64,000 nt of DNA from Saprospiraceae bacterium (GTDB lineage Bacteria; Bacteroidota; Bacteroidia; Chitinophagales; Saprospiraceae), in the NCBI GenBank assembly GCA_041392805.1, contig JAWKLJ010000001.1, positions 3,348,001 through 3,412,000 of the forward strand, read 5' to 3'. Below the pieces are notes generated by a model. The model worked only from the letters and a program-made list of their open reading frames with translations. It was not told where the DNA came from and made no database searches. Of the stretch, positions 27,367 to 34,784 are shown piece by piece (within the stretch, counting starts at the first letter, position 1; each line of letters starts with the position of its first letter). The translations under genes were made by a program, and so were the position numbers.

Positions 27367-27912
27367 ATGTCTCAACTGGAATTTCACGATCGTTTTTATC
27401 AAATGGAGGCACTACTCAATGCATTTGCTTATAATTTGACCAAAAATATGGAAGATGCGAAAGATTTATTCCAGGAGACTGCTTATCGGGCACTAACCAA
27501 TAGGGATAAATTCCATCCAGGCACCAATTTCAAAGCATGGTTATTTACCATCATGAAAAACATCTTCATCAATAATTACCGAAAGAAGGTCAAAACGAAT
27601 ACCATCATGGATTCTACTGACAATCTTTTTTACATCAATTCAGGAAGTAATGCTATAGCGAACAGTGGTGAATCTAATGTCATGATGCAGGAACTGTCTA
27701 GAATGGTAGACGTTTTGGACGATAGCATTAAAATTCCTTTTCTGATGCATTATCAAGGGTATAAGTACCAGGAAATTGCAGAAGAGCTGGATTTGCCCTT
27801 GGGAACAGTGAAGAGCAGGATCTTTTTTGCGAGAAAAGAATTAAAAGATCAAATCAGAAAATCATATCAACTATCCAGGGACTACAAGCTGATTAGTCCT
27901 GCTAATGAATAA
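27367..27912 (+). CDS. ECF-type RNA polymerase sigma factor
   Basis: A 181-residue sigma-70-family factor with region 2 (LNAFAYNLTKNMEDAKDLFQE, then FKAWLFTIMKNIFINNYRKK) and region 4 (YKYQEIAEELDLPLGTVKSR, IFFARKELKDQI), as in group-4 (ECF) factors. No anti-sigma gene is next to it, so control must lie elsewhere. Proteins of this type are conserved in Bacteroidota as single genes. It is followed by a strong terminator and then mutY. The target regulon cannot be predicted. Confidence 0.93.
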   Translation: MSQLEFHDRFYQMEALLNAFAYNLTKNMEDAKDLFQETAYRALTNRDKFHPGTNFKAWLFTIMKNIFINNYRKKVKTNTIMDSTDNLFYINSGSNAIANSGESNVMMQELSRMVDVLDDSIKIPFLMHYQGYKYQEIAEELDLPLGTVKSRIFFARKELKDQIRKSYQLSRDYKLISPANE

Positions 27913-27942
27913 AAAAATTAAGTCCCTCTTAGGAATTAGGAT

Positions 27943-27987
27943 AAACACCCCCTCTTCAAAACATTTTGAAGAGGGGTGTTTTGTTTT
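27943..27987 (+). terminator. Strong terminator after the sigma-factor gene
   Basis: AAACACCCCCTCTTCAAA (27943-27960) pairs with TTTGAAGAGGGGTGTTT (27965-27981) around an ACAT loop, followed by TGTTTT. An almost perfect 17-bp stem. Confidence 0.9.
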
Positions 27988-28015
27988 AGGAGATAGATTT
28001 TGTATTTAGCACCTG

Positions 28016-29101
28016 ATGAAGGAACAAAAAGACATCTTCCGGCTGCGCCTGATGGCATGGTATGCACAAAGTAAGCGTCCTTTACCCTGGAAGGGTGAAA
28101 AAAATCCATACCTGATCTGGCTTTCCGAAATTATTTTGCAGCAGACGCGTGTGGAGCAAGGGCTCCCTTATTTTGAAAAATTCAAGGCGTATTACCCTGA
28201 TGTTCATCTATTGGCAAATGCATCCGAAGATGAGGTCATGAAGCATTGGGAAGGTTTAGGGTATTACTCCAGGGCTCGGAACATGCATGCAACAGCCCAA
28301 TATATTAGCCAAGAGCTAAAGGGGCAATTTCCCAATACCTACGAAGGCATTGCCAATTTAAAAGGGGTTGGCCCGTATACGGCTGCTGCTATTGCTTCAT
28401 TTGCGTTTGACCTACCTCATGCCGTCTTAGATGGCAATGTATTTAGGGTCTTGTCGCGGTATTTTGGCATCGATAGCCCGATTGACCAAACGCCAGGAAA
28501 AAAGCAGTTTGCTACCTTGGCCCAGACCATATTAGACATCGACCAGCCAGGGCTTTACAATCAGGCTATCATGGATTTTGGTGCTACCCAATGCACGCCA
28601 AAAAACCCCAATTGCAAAGCCTGTCCAATGCAAGATGCTTGCCAAGCCTTTCTCACCACCAAAGTGGACCAATTCCCGGTTAAAGCAAAAAAAATGGTCC
28701 GAAAAGAACGCTTTTTCCATTATCTCGTCTTCGAATACGAACATAGGCTTTTTCTTCAGCGTCGGGAATCAAAGGATATCTGGAAACATTTATACCAATT
28801 TCCCCTGGTTGAGCATGATCAATTCCTGGAACGTTTTGAAATACTCCAGCAACAGCCACAATGGCCGCAATGGGTCTCTCCTGATCTCATCGAGGCCTGG
28901 ACGCCCTCTCGCCCATTCCGTCAGGAGCTTACCCACCAACGTATCAATGCCCTTTTCTTCCATATTTCCCTAAATAAACTTCCAATTGACATTCCAAAGC
29001 AATTTTTAGAGACAGATCAGGAAAACTTAAGTAAATTTGCCTTCCCAAAAATCATAGATTTGTATTTAACAGATAAATCGCTATATTTAAAATTGCTTTA
29101 A
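28016..29101 (+). CDS. mutY: A/G-specific adenine glycosylase MutY
   Basis: A DNA-repair glycosylase (361 residues) that removes adenine mispaired with 8-oxoguanine. The catalytic Glu is in LSEIILQQTRVEQGLPYF. The helix-hairpin-helix LKGVGPYTAAAIASFAF is followed by the catalytic Asp in AVLDGNVFRVLSRYF. The iron-sulphur cluster loop has four Cys in the exact C-x6-C-x2-C-x5-C spacing (CTPKNPNCKACPMQDAC). The C-terminal third is the NUDIX-like 8-oxoG recognition domain. It is followed by ssb, gldE and gldD, a gene order conserved in Bacteroidota. Confidence 0.96.
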   Translation: MKEQKDIFRLRLMAWYAQSKRPLPWKGEKNPYLIWLSEIILQQTRVEQGLPYFEKFKAYYPDVHLLANASEDEVMKHWEGLGYYSRARNMHATAQYISQELKGQFPNTYEGIANLKGVGPYTAAAIASFAFDLPHAVLDGNVFRVLSRYFGIDSPIDQTPGKKQFATLAQTILDIDQPGLYNQAIMDFGATQCTPKNPNCKACPMQDACQAFLTTKVDQFPVKAKKMVRKERFFHYLVFEYEHRLFLQRRESKDIWKHLYQFPLVEHDQFLERFEILQQQPQWPQWVSPDLIEAWTPSRPFRQELTHQRINALFFHISLNKLPIDIPKQFLETDQENLSKFAFPKIIDLYLTDKSLYLKLL

Positions 29102-29196
29102 TGCAGATTGGGGCAGGCATAGTATGCTGTATGGAACAATTGAGAATGCTTATATATGCACTAACATCACCTATTTAAAAAATCAAAAAAACTACA

Positions 29197-29670
29197 ATGG
29201 TTAACCGAGTGATACTCATTGGGAACTTGGGGCGTGATCCGGAAGTACGCCGGCTGGAAAATGGAGCTGTTGTCGCCAAGTTTTCTATTGCTACCAACGA
29301 GAATTATAAAGACAAAGGAGGAGAGTGGCAAACCCAAACAGAATGGCACGATGTGGTTGTTTGGCGATCACTTGCCGAACGGGCAGAACAGCAGCTGAAG
29401 AAAGGCGGTCAAGTCTATTTGGAAGGAAAGTTAACGCACCGAACTTGGCAAGACCAGGAGGGAAACAATCGCCGAACGACTGAAGTAGTTGGCAATTATT
29501 TTAGATTGCTAAGTCGTAGAGAAGGAGGTTCCTCTGATGGCGGCAGTGATTTTCCGTCTGCGAATGATGAAATGACTGAGAACAATTTCAGTGCTAATTC
29601 ACCCCTATCAACGCCTTCTTCTTTTGACCAAGGAGGCCCTGAATCCGCAGATGACGATCTACCATTCTAA
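29197..29670 (+). CDS. ssb: Single-stranded DNA-binding protein
   Basis: A 157-residue SSB. The OB fold spans about residues 1-110: MVNRVILIGNLGRDPEVR, FSIATNENYKDK, EWHDVVVWRSLAERAEQQLKKG and VYLEGKLTHRTWQD. A flexible Ser/Asn-rich linker leads to the acidic tip DDDLPF, which recruits partner proteins in replication and repair. The length is normal. It lies between mutY and gldE on the same strand. Confidence 0.96.
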   Translation: MVNRVILIGNLGRDPEVRRLENGAVVAKFSIATNENYKDKGGEWQTQTEWHDVVVWRSLAERAEQQLKKGGQVYLEGKLTHRTWQDQEGNNRRTTEVVGNYFRLLSRREGGSSDGGSDFPSANDEMTENNFSANSPLSTPSSFDQGGPESADDDLPF

Positions 29671-29696
29671 ACCACGGTGCTCATTAGATTACCGGC

Positions 29697-29832
29697 TCTC
29701 TGACAATTGCTGCGCTTTTGAGTCAAAGGAAAGCAAAAGACACCGCTTCCTTGCTCCTCCGCTAAAGCTTCGGTGCACGCGGATGATCGCTATAGCCTTT
29801 CACTTTCTCGTGACCGCAAAAATTGTCAAAGA
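29697..29832. repeat. Dispersed repeat D, copy 2 (long form)
   Basis: The core at 29712-29752 matches copy 1 (20520-20560) at 37 of 41 positions. Its ends are inverted repeats: CTGACAATTGCTGCGC on the left, and the complement of TTTGACAATTTTTGCGGTC on the right (GACCGCAAAAATTGTCAAA, ending near 29830). It lies entirely between ssb and gldE, and its right end is only about 20 bp before the possible gldE start. Confidence 0.75.
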
Positions 29833-29852
29833 AGGAGATTACCTAAATAAAT

Positions 29853-31346
29853 GTGCTTTGTGCTTATTCATTTTGCTTAATAACAAATACCTTGGATACA
29901 GACCCTGACAGCTTGCTTTCAATTCTGTTTCTTTTGGTTCCTCCTACTGGGGAAGTCATTTTCGCCAGCTTGTCAATCGTCCTGCTATTGATAGGCTCAG
30001 CCCTGATCTCTGGATCAGAAGTAGCCTTCTTTTCCCTGACAGAAAATGACTTTGAAAAACTAGAAGCCGACAATAACCAAAGTAGTAAACGCATCCTTTT
30101 CTTAAAGGAGCATCCACGAACATTGCTCGCAACGATCCTGATAAGTAATAATTTTATCAATATTGCGATTGTAATCATTTCCGACTTTGTGCTCAGAAGC
30201 TTACTCCCGAGTGAATTACTCGAACAGTGGGCATTGTCCATACGTGCATTAATCATCAATATTGGTGTCCCTTCCAGTTTTTACGAACCCTATTTTACCA
30301 TTATCGGGACCTCGGAAATGATTAGCTTTCTGATTACAGTAGTTGGTGTGACCTTCCTTTTGGTCCTATTCGGAGAAGTAGCGCCAAAGGTTTATGCCAG
30401 TTTGAATAACACCTATCTGGCACGCGTCATGTCTGGCCCGCTGATCGTTTTAATGAAAATTTTCAGCCCCATCAGTAAAATTTTGGTGGGCTGGACCAAA
30501 AAAATTGAGTATCGACTCGCCAAAACAACGCAAACCGGAAACCTCACCAGCAGAGAAGACATTGATGAGGCCATTGAATTAACCGTTAGCAGTACCCGGG
30601 ATGGAGAACAAGAAATTGATATCCTCAAAAGTATTGTCAAGTTCGGAGAAGTCTCCGTTACCCAGATCATGCGGTCGCGAATGGATATTGTAGGCGTCGA
30701 TTTTCGCTGTGATTACGGTGCGCTTTTAGCGATCATCAAAGAATCAGGCTACTCCAGGATCCCGGTATATGATGAAGATATTGACAATATTACCGGTATA
30801 CTCTACGTAAAAGACCTGATAGGCCACCTCAATGATAATAACAGTTTTGAATGGCAGGAATTGATTCGAACCAATGTCTTGTTTGTCCCTGAAGCCAAAA
30901 AAATTGATGACTTGCTAAGGGAATTCCAATTGCAGCATTTGCACATGGCCATTGTTGTAGATGAGTATGGTGGCACCTCAGGCATTGTGACCCTGGAGGA
31001 TATCATGGAAGAAATCATCGGTGATATCAAGGATGAATTTGATGACAAACCTGAGGTGATTTATAATAAGATCAGCGATAATGAATATACCTTTGAAGGC
31101 AAAACCTTACTCAACGATTTTTGCCGGGTACTTGGCATTAACACCAGCACCTTTGATGAAGTCAAGGGAGAAGCTGATTCCCTGGCAGGTTTAATTCTGG
31201 AAATATTAGGGGAATTACCAGAGGAAGGTTCTAGCCTGATATATGACCGCTTTTTATTCAAAACCAATTCCGTGAATGAACGGCGTATCGAAGAAATCAC
31301 CGTCCTTATCACCCCTGAAGAAGTATCCAGAAAAGGCAATAATTAA
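29853..31346 (+). CDS. gldE: Gliding motility protein GldE (CorC/HlyC family)
   Basis: A polytopic membrane protein (up to 497 residues). An N-terminal DUF21 region has three or four hydrophobic segments (FASLSIVLLLIGSALISGSE). Two CBS motifs follow at about 230-350 (SRIPVYDEDIDNITGILYVK, VVDEYGGTSGIVTLEDIMEE), then a C-terminal CorC domain. In Flavobacterium, GldE supports assembly of the gliding/type IX secretion apparatus; the identification rests on its position between ssb and gldD. The start is uncertain: the reading frame has no ATG. GTG at 29853 or TTG at 29892 (giving LDTDPDSLLSIL as the beginning) are the candidates. The DNA just upstream is repeat D. Confidence 0.9.
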   Translation: MLCAYSFCLITNTLDTDPDSLLSILFLLVPPTGEVIFASLSIVLLLIGSALISGSEVAFFSLTENDFEKLEADNNQSSKRILFLKEHPRTLLATILISNNFINIAIVIISDFVLRSLLPSELLEQWALSIRALIINIGVPSSFYEPYFTIIGTSEMISFLITVVGVTFLLVLFGEVAPKVYASLNNTYLARVMSGPLIVLMKIFSPISKILVGWTKKIEYRLAKTTQTGNLTSREDIDEAIELTVSSTRDGEQEIDILKSIVKFGEVSVTQIMRSRMDIVGVDFRCDYGALLAIIKESGYSRIPVYDEDIDNITGILYVKDLIGHLNDNNSFEWQELIRTNVLFVPEAKKIDDLLREFQLQHLHMAIVVDEYGGTSGIVTLEDIMEEIIGDIKDEFDDKPEVIYNKISDNEYTFEGKTLLNDFCRVLGINTSTFDEVKGEADSLAGLILEILGELPEEGSSLIYDRFLFKTNSVNERRIEEITVLITPEEVSRKGNN

Positions 31347-31391
31347 TTTGATAATAGGGTTATGGTTAGGAATGATAAAAAAAAATTAATT

Positions 31392-31979
31392 ATGCGTTTT
31401 ATATACTTCATTTTCAGTCTTTGCTTTCTTTTCGCTTGTGGAGAAGACCCTAGTTTTACCCCAAAACCTCGGGCTTATCCCAAAGTCGAATATCCAGAAA
31501 AAACATTTGAAGCCTTTTCAGAGGCTTCATGCCCTTTTACCTTTACCATGCCTAGCTATGCTAAAGTGGTACAGGATACCAGTTTTTTCAATGAAAAGCC
31601 CGATAATCCTTGTTGGTTAGATCTTTATATCCCTGCATTCGACAGTAGGTTGCATTGCACCTATTCTCCGATTGATAAGGATAAAACCTTTTTGATGCTA
31701 AAAGAGGAATCTTTCCGATTGGCTGATTGGCACAACAAAAGAGCGAATTACATTGACGAGATCAATATAAAAAATGCCAATGGCGTAAGTGGTTTTGCAT
31801 TTGATATTAGAGGTCCGGCAGCGTCTCCTTTTCAGTTTTACCTTACGGATAGTACCCATCATTTTCTCAGGGCAGCCTTGTACTTCAACACCCAGGTGCA
31901 GCCCGATTCCTTAGCACCAATTTATGAATTTGTGAAAGCGGATTTACTGACGATGATAGAGACTTTCCAATGGAAATAG
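31392..31979 (+). CDS. gldD: Gliding motility lipoprotein GldD
   Basis: A 195-residue lipoprotein: the leader ends in LFAC with Cys16, followed by a Pro-rich start (KPRAYPKVEYPEKTF) typical of GldD. Downstream matches include CPFTFTMPSYAKV, CWLDLYIPAFDSRLHCTY and FDIRGPAASPFQFYLTDS, which occur in the family. GldD is needed for T9SS-driven gliding in Flavobacterium and is usually adjacent to gldE, as here. I chose the ATG at 31392 because it starts the signal peptide; an in-frame ATG at 31362 adds a charged decapeptide. Confidence 0.92.
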   Translation: MRFIYFIFSLCFLFACGEDPSFTPKPRAYPKVEYPEKTFEAFSEASCPFTFTMPSYAKVVQDTSFFNEKPDNPCWLDLYIPAFDSRLHCTYSPIDKDKTFLMLKEESFRLADWHNKRANYIDEINIKNANGVSGFAFDIRGPAASPFQFYLTDSTHHFLRAALYFNTQVQPDSLAPIYEFVKADLLTMIETFQWK

Positions 31980-31995
31980 TTGTGACAACTTCTAT

Positions 31996-32158
31996 TAGAC
32001 TTGTTCAACCAGCGCCTCAAATGGCTGCAAGCGGCAAATTTTATCTTGCACTTCGTCAAAAAGCCTCGCCGATGCTATGGCATCGCCTGTGTTTTTTTCC
32101 TCGTTCAAAATAAAATTTGCTGCGCTTTCGCTCATTCAGGCCTGGTTGAACAAGTCTA
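31996..32158. repeat. Palindromic MITE-like element B (163 bp)
   Basis: TAGACTTGTTCAACCAG (31996-32012) is perfectly repeated inverted at 32142-32158. Inside, GCAAATTTTAT (about 32034-32044) and ATAAAATTTGC (32110-32120) pair, and GATGC-TATG-GCATC makes a central hairpin. It is almost the same length as elements A and C. It lies between gldD and the decarboxylase gene and has no ORF of its own. Confidence 0.8.
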
Positions 32159-32176
32159 TTAAAAACACTTCGCAAA

Positions 32177-33607
32177 ATGTTAGAAAGAGCGGATTTTCTG
32201 GAGGCAATGGCGCCAGTCCTTCAATGGGTGAACACCTATCTTCAATCGATCGAAAAATACCCCGTCAAGTCGCAGGTTGCGCCCAACGCAATCTATCAGG
32301 CTTTGCCAGCAAGCCTACCCAGGGCACCTGAATCTATCGCTCAAATCCTAAAAGACCTGGAAGAAATCATCCTGCCAGGCATTACGCATTGGCAGCACCC
32401 TAATTTTCACGCCTACTTTCCTGCTAACAGCTCGATTGAATCCGTTTTAGGGGAGCTCATTACGGCTGCTATTGGCGCGCAATGTATGATTTGGGAAACC
32501 TCACCTGCGGCGGCGGAATTGGAGGAACGCCTGATGGAGTGGATAAGAGATGCGATTGGCCTTCCCGCTGATTTTGAGGGCTGCATTCAAGATACGGCTT
32601 CCTCGGCAACCATAACGGCTATTTTGACCGCCAGGGAAGTGAAAACGGATTTTCAAGCCAATGAAATGGGGGTGCCGCCTAATTTAAGGGTTTATTGCTC
32701 TACGGAGACGCATTCTTCCATCGAGAAAGGGGTGAAAATCTGTGGCATTGGGAGCCGAAATGTCGTCAAAATTCCCGTCGACGAACAACAGCGGATGATC
32801 CCGGAATTGTTGGAAAAGCACATCCAGGCAGATGTGGCCAAGGGCTATCTGCCGACTTGTGTAGTGGCTGCCATCGGGACAACCAGCACGGTGGCAGTTG
32901 ACCCCCTTCCTGCTATTGCCGCTATTTGCAAACGTTACCAGGTATGGCTTCATATCGACGCCGCCTATGCCGGGAATGCGCTTTTCTTGCCTGAATACCA
33001 GTGGATGATTGAAGGAGCAGAATATGCCGATAGCTTCGTTTTTAATCCACACAAATGGTTATTCACCAATTTTGACTGTTCGGCCTATTTCGTAAAAAAT
33101 GCGGAAGCCTTAATCAAAACCTTTGAAATCCTCCCGGAATACCTGAAGACCAAAACCAGGGGCCAGGTGAACGATTACCGGGATTGGGGCATTCCCTTGG
33201 GCAGGAGGTTTAGGGCTTTAAAATTGTGGTTCGTCTTAAGGAGTTATGGTCTGGAAGGACTTCAACAAAAATTGAGGAAACACATTGAACTCAACCATTT
33301 TTTTGCGGAGCAAATAGCCCAACATCCCGACCTGGAACTCATTTCCAAACCCTTCCTCAATTTTACCTGCTTTCGGATAAATCCTAAAAATGGCGATTAT
33401 AATGAACATCAGCTTAACCAATTGAACGAGGATTTAATCAACCGCCTCAATCAATCCGGGAAGGCTTATCTTACCCACACTAAAATTAATGGCCAATATG
33501 TGATTCGAATTATTTTTGGTCAGACTTATATAGAAAAAAGGCATGTGGAAAACGTTTTCCAGCTTATTGTAAACCATACCAAGGAATTATTGGGAACTCA
33601 TTCCTAA
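32177..33607 (+). CDS. PLP-dependent aromatic-L-amino-acid decarboxylase-type enzyme
   Basis: A 476-residue group-II amino-acid decarboxylase of the DDC/TDC family, which makes an amine from an amino acid. The PLP-binding Lys lies in FVFNPHKWLFTNFDCSAYF. The Asp/Ala pair that holds the cofactor is in LHIDAAYAGNALFLPEY. HPNFHAYFPANSS and ACMIWETSP-like QCMIWETSPAAAELEE also match. Length is typical. The substrate (Tyr, Trp, DOPA or another) cannot be told. It is followed 100 bp later by an AraC-type regulator on the same strand. Confidence 0.92.
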   Translation: MLERADFLEAMAPVLQWVNTYLQSIEKYPVKSQVAPNAIYQALPASLPRAPESIAQILKDLEEIILPGITHWQHPNFHAYFPANSSIESVLGELITAAIGAQCMIWETSPAAAELEERLMEWIRDAIGLPADFEGCIQDTASSATITAILTAREVKTDFQANEMGVPPNLRVYCSTETHSSIEKGVKICGIGSRNVVKIPVDEQQRMIPELLEKHIQADVAKGYLPTCVVAAIGTTSTVAVDPLPAIAAICKRYQVWLHIDAAYAGNALFLPEYQWMIEGAEYADSFVFNPHKWLFTNFDCSAYFVKNAEALIKTFEILPEYLKTKTRGQVNDYRDWGIPLGRRFRALKLWFVLRSYGLEGLQQKLRKHIELNHFFAEQIAQHPDLELISKPFLNFTCFRINPKNGDYNEHQLNQLNEDLINRLNQSGKAYLTHTKINGQYVIRIIFGQTYIEKRHVENVFQLIVNHTKELLGTHS

Positions 33608-33709
33608 TTTCGCTTTTTACAACCAATCTCTCCGGTTCTGCATCTAGGAAATAGGCAACTTGATCAAAAATAAGCTGTCTATATTGATTATCTTCAAAGC
33701 AATAACGGG

Positions 33710-34573
33710 ATGTATTACCAAGAATTTGAGCCGAGACCAGCTTTTTCTCAACATGTTGAATGTTTCTGGGAATTAGAATTATCCCCAGAAGAAGCCAATA
33801 AACCATATGAGGTGTTGGCACCTGATTGTACCTTCGATATTGTTTTTTGTGACCAACCTTTGTCCTTGTTTTTTGTACACAAAAACGGAAAAGAAAAAAT
33901 ACCCGCTGGTGCTATATTTATAGGTCAGAAAACTAGCGGCATTTATTTCTGTATTACGCGGCCTCAAAAAGTATTTGGCATCCGCTTCAAACCCTTTGCC
34001 TTTGCCCATTTATTTTCAATCTCTCTTGATCAACTTACTAACAAGGCCATTCCTTTAGACAAACTTTTTCCCATCCAGGAGTCGGCACAATTACTCATAA
34101 AATCTATTTTAACGGATAAAGAGCAACAGGCAAAAATCGTTTACGCGGAAAAACTCATCCTGGCTTTATTTGATGACCTGTTTTATATCGATCAAACCTT
34201 TCGGGCTCAACTCAATTACATCTTGAATCGTAAAGGCATGCTGAAAATCCAGGATTTATTTACCACCTTTGATGTCAGTAAAGTAACCCTTCACAAGCAT
34301 TTCTTAGAAAAAATGGGGCTATCGCCCAAACAAGTATCCCGAATTTGGCGCCTTAATCACTTCCTACAACTTCAACAACAGGCATCCCACCAAAACTTTA
34401 CCCATTTAGCACTGGAAGCGGGTTATTACGATCAAGCCCACTCCATCCGAGAGTTCAAGGCATTTTTTAATCACTGCCCTAGTCACCTCTTCCAACAAAA
34501 TAGCCAGCTCCTAAAAATCTCTCAGGACATCATTACCCGACGCTTTTCAAATGCATATGACCCCAGGGTGTAG
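33710..34573 (+). CDS. AraC-family transcriptional regulator
   Basis: A 287-residue regulator. The N-terminal domain (EFEPRPAFSQHVECFWELEL, FIGQKTSGIYF, VFGIRFKPFAFAHLF) is of the DUF6597 type that often precedes AraC helix-turn-helix domains. The C-terminal 100 residues have two HTH units: FTTFDVSKVTLHKHFLEKMG and ASHQNFTHLALEAGYYDQAH. It lies between a PLP decarboxylase and a CHAT gene on the same strand; regulation of either is possible but unproven. Confidence 0.9.
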   Translation: MYYQEFEPRPAFSQHVECFWELELSPEEANKPYEVLAPDCTFDIVFCDQPLSLFFVHKNGKEKIPAGAIFIGQKTSGIYFCITRPQKVFGIRFKPFAFAHLFSISLDQLTNKAIPLDKLFPIQESAQLLIKSILTDKEQQAKIVYAEKLILALFDDLFYIDQTFRAQLNYILNRKGMLKIQDLFTTFDVSKVTLHKHFLEKMGLSPKQVSRIWRLNHFLQLQQQASHQNFTHLALEAGYYDQAHSIREFKAFFNHCPSHLFQQNSQLLKISQDIITRRFSNAYDPRV

Positions 34574-34784
34574 CCTTGGCGGAAAGCGGAAGTGGAAAGC
34601 GATAAGGTGGCCCATACGAAATTTCCGTGTGCATAAAGTCTAATATATTGTATCTTCACAAGGCAATCATAGTCGATTCAAATTCGATCCTTTAAACGAC
34701 CTATCTAAGAGTGGAATTACAATCTAAAAAAGCTGAGGAAACCTCAAAACGCCTATTCAATCATCCAAAGCTGACCATAAAAAC

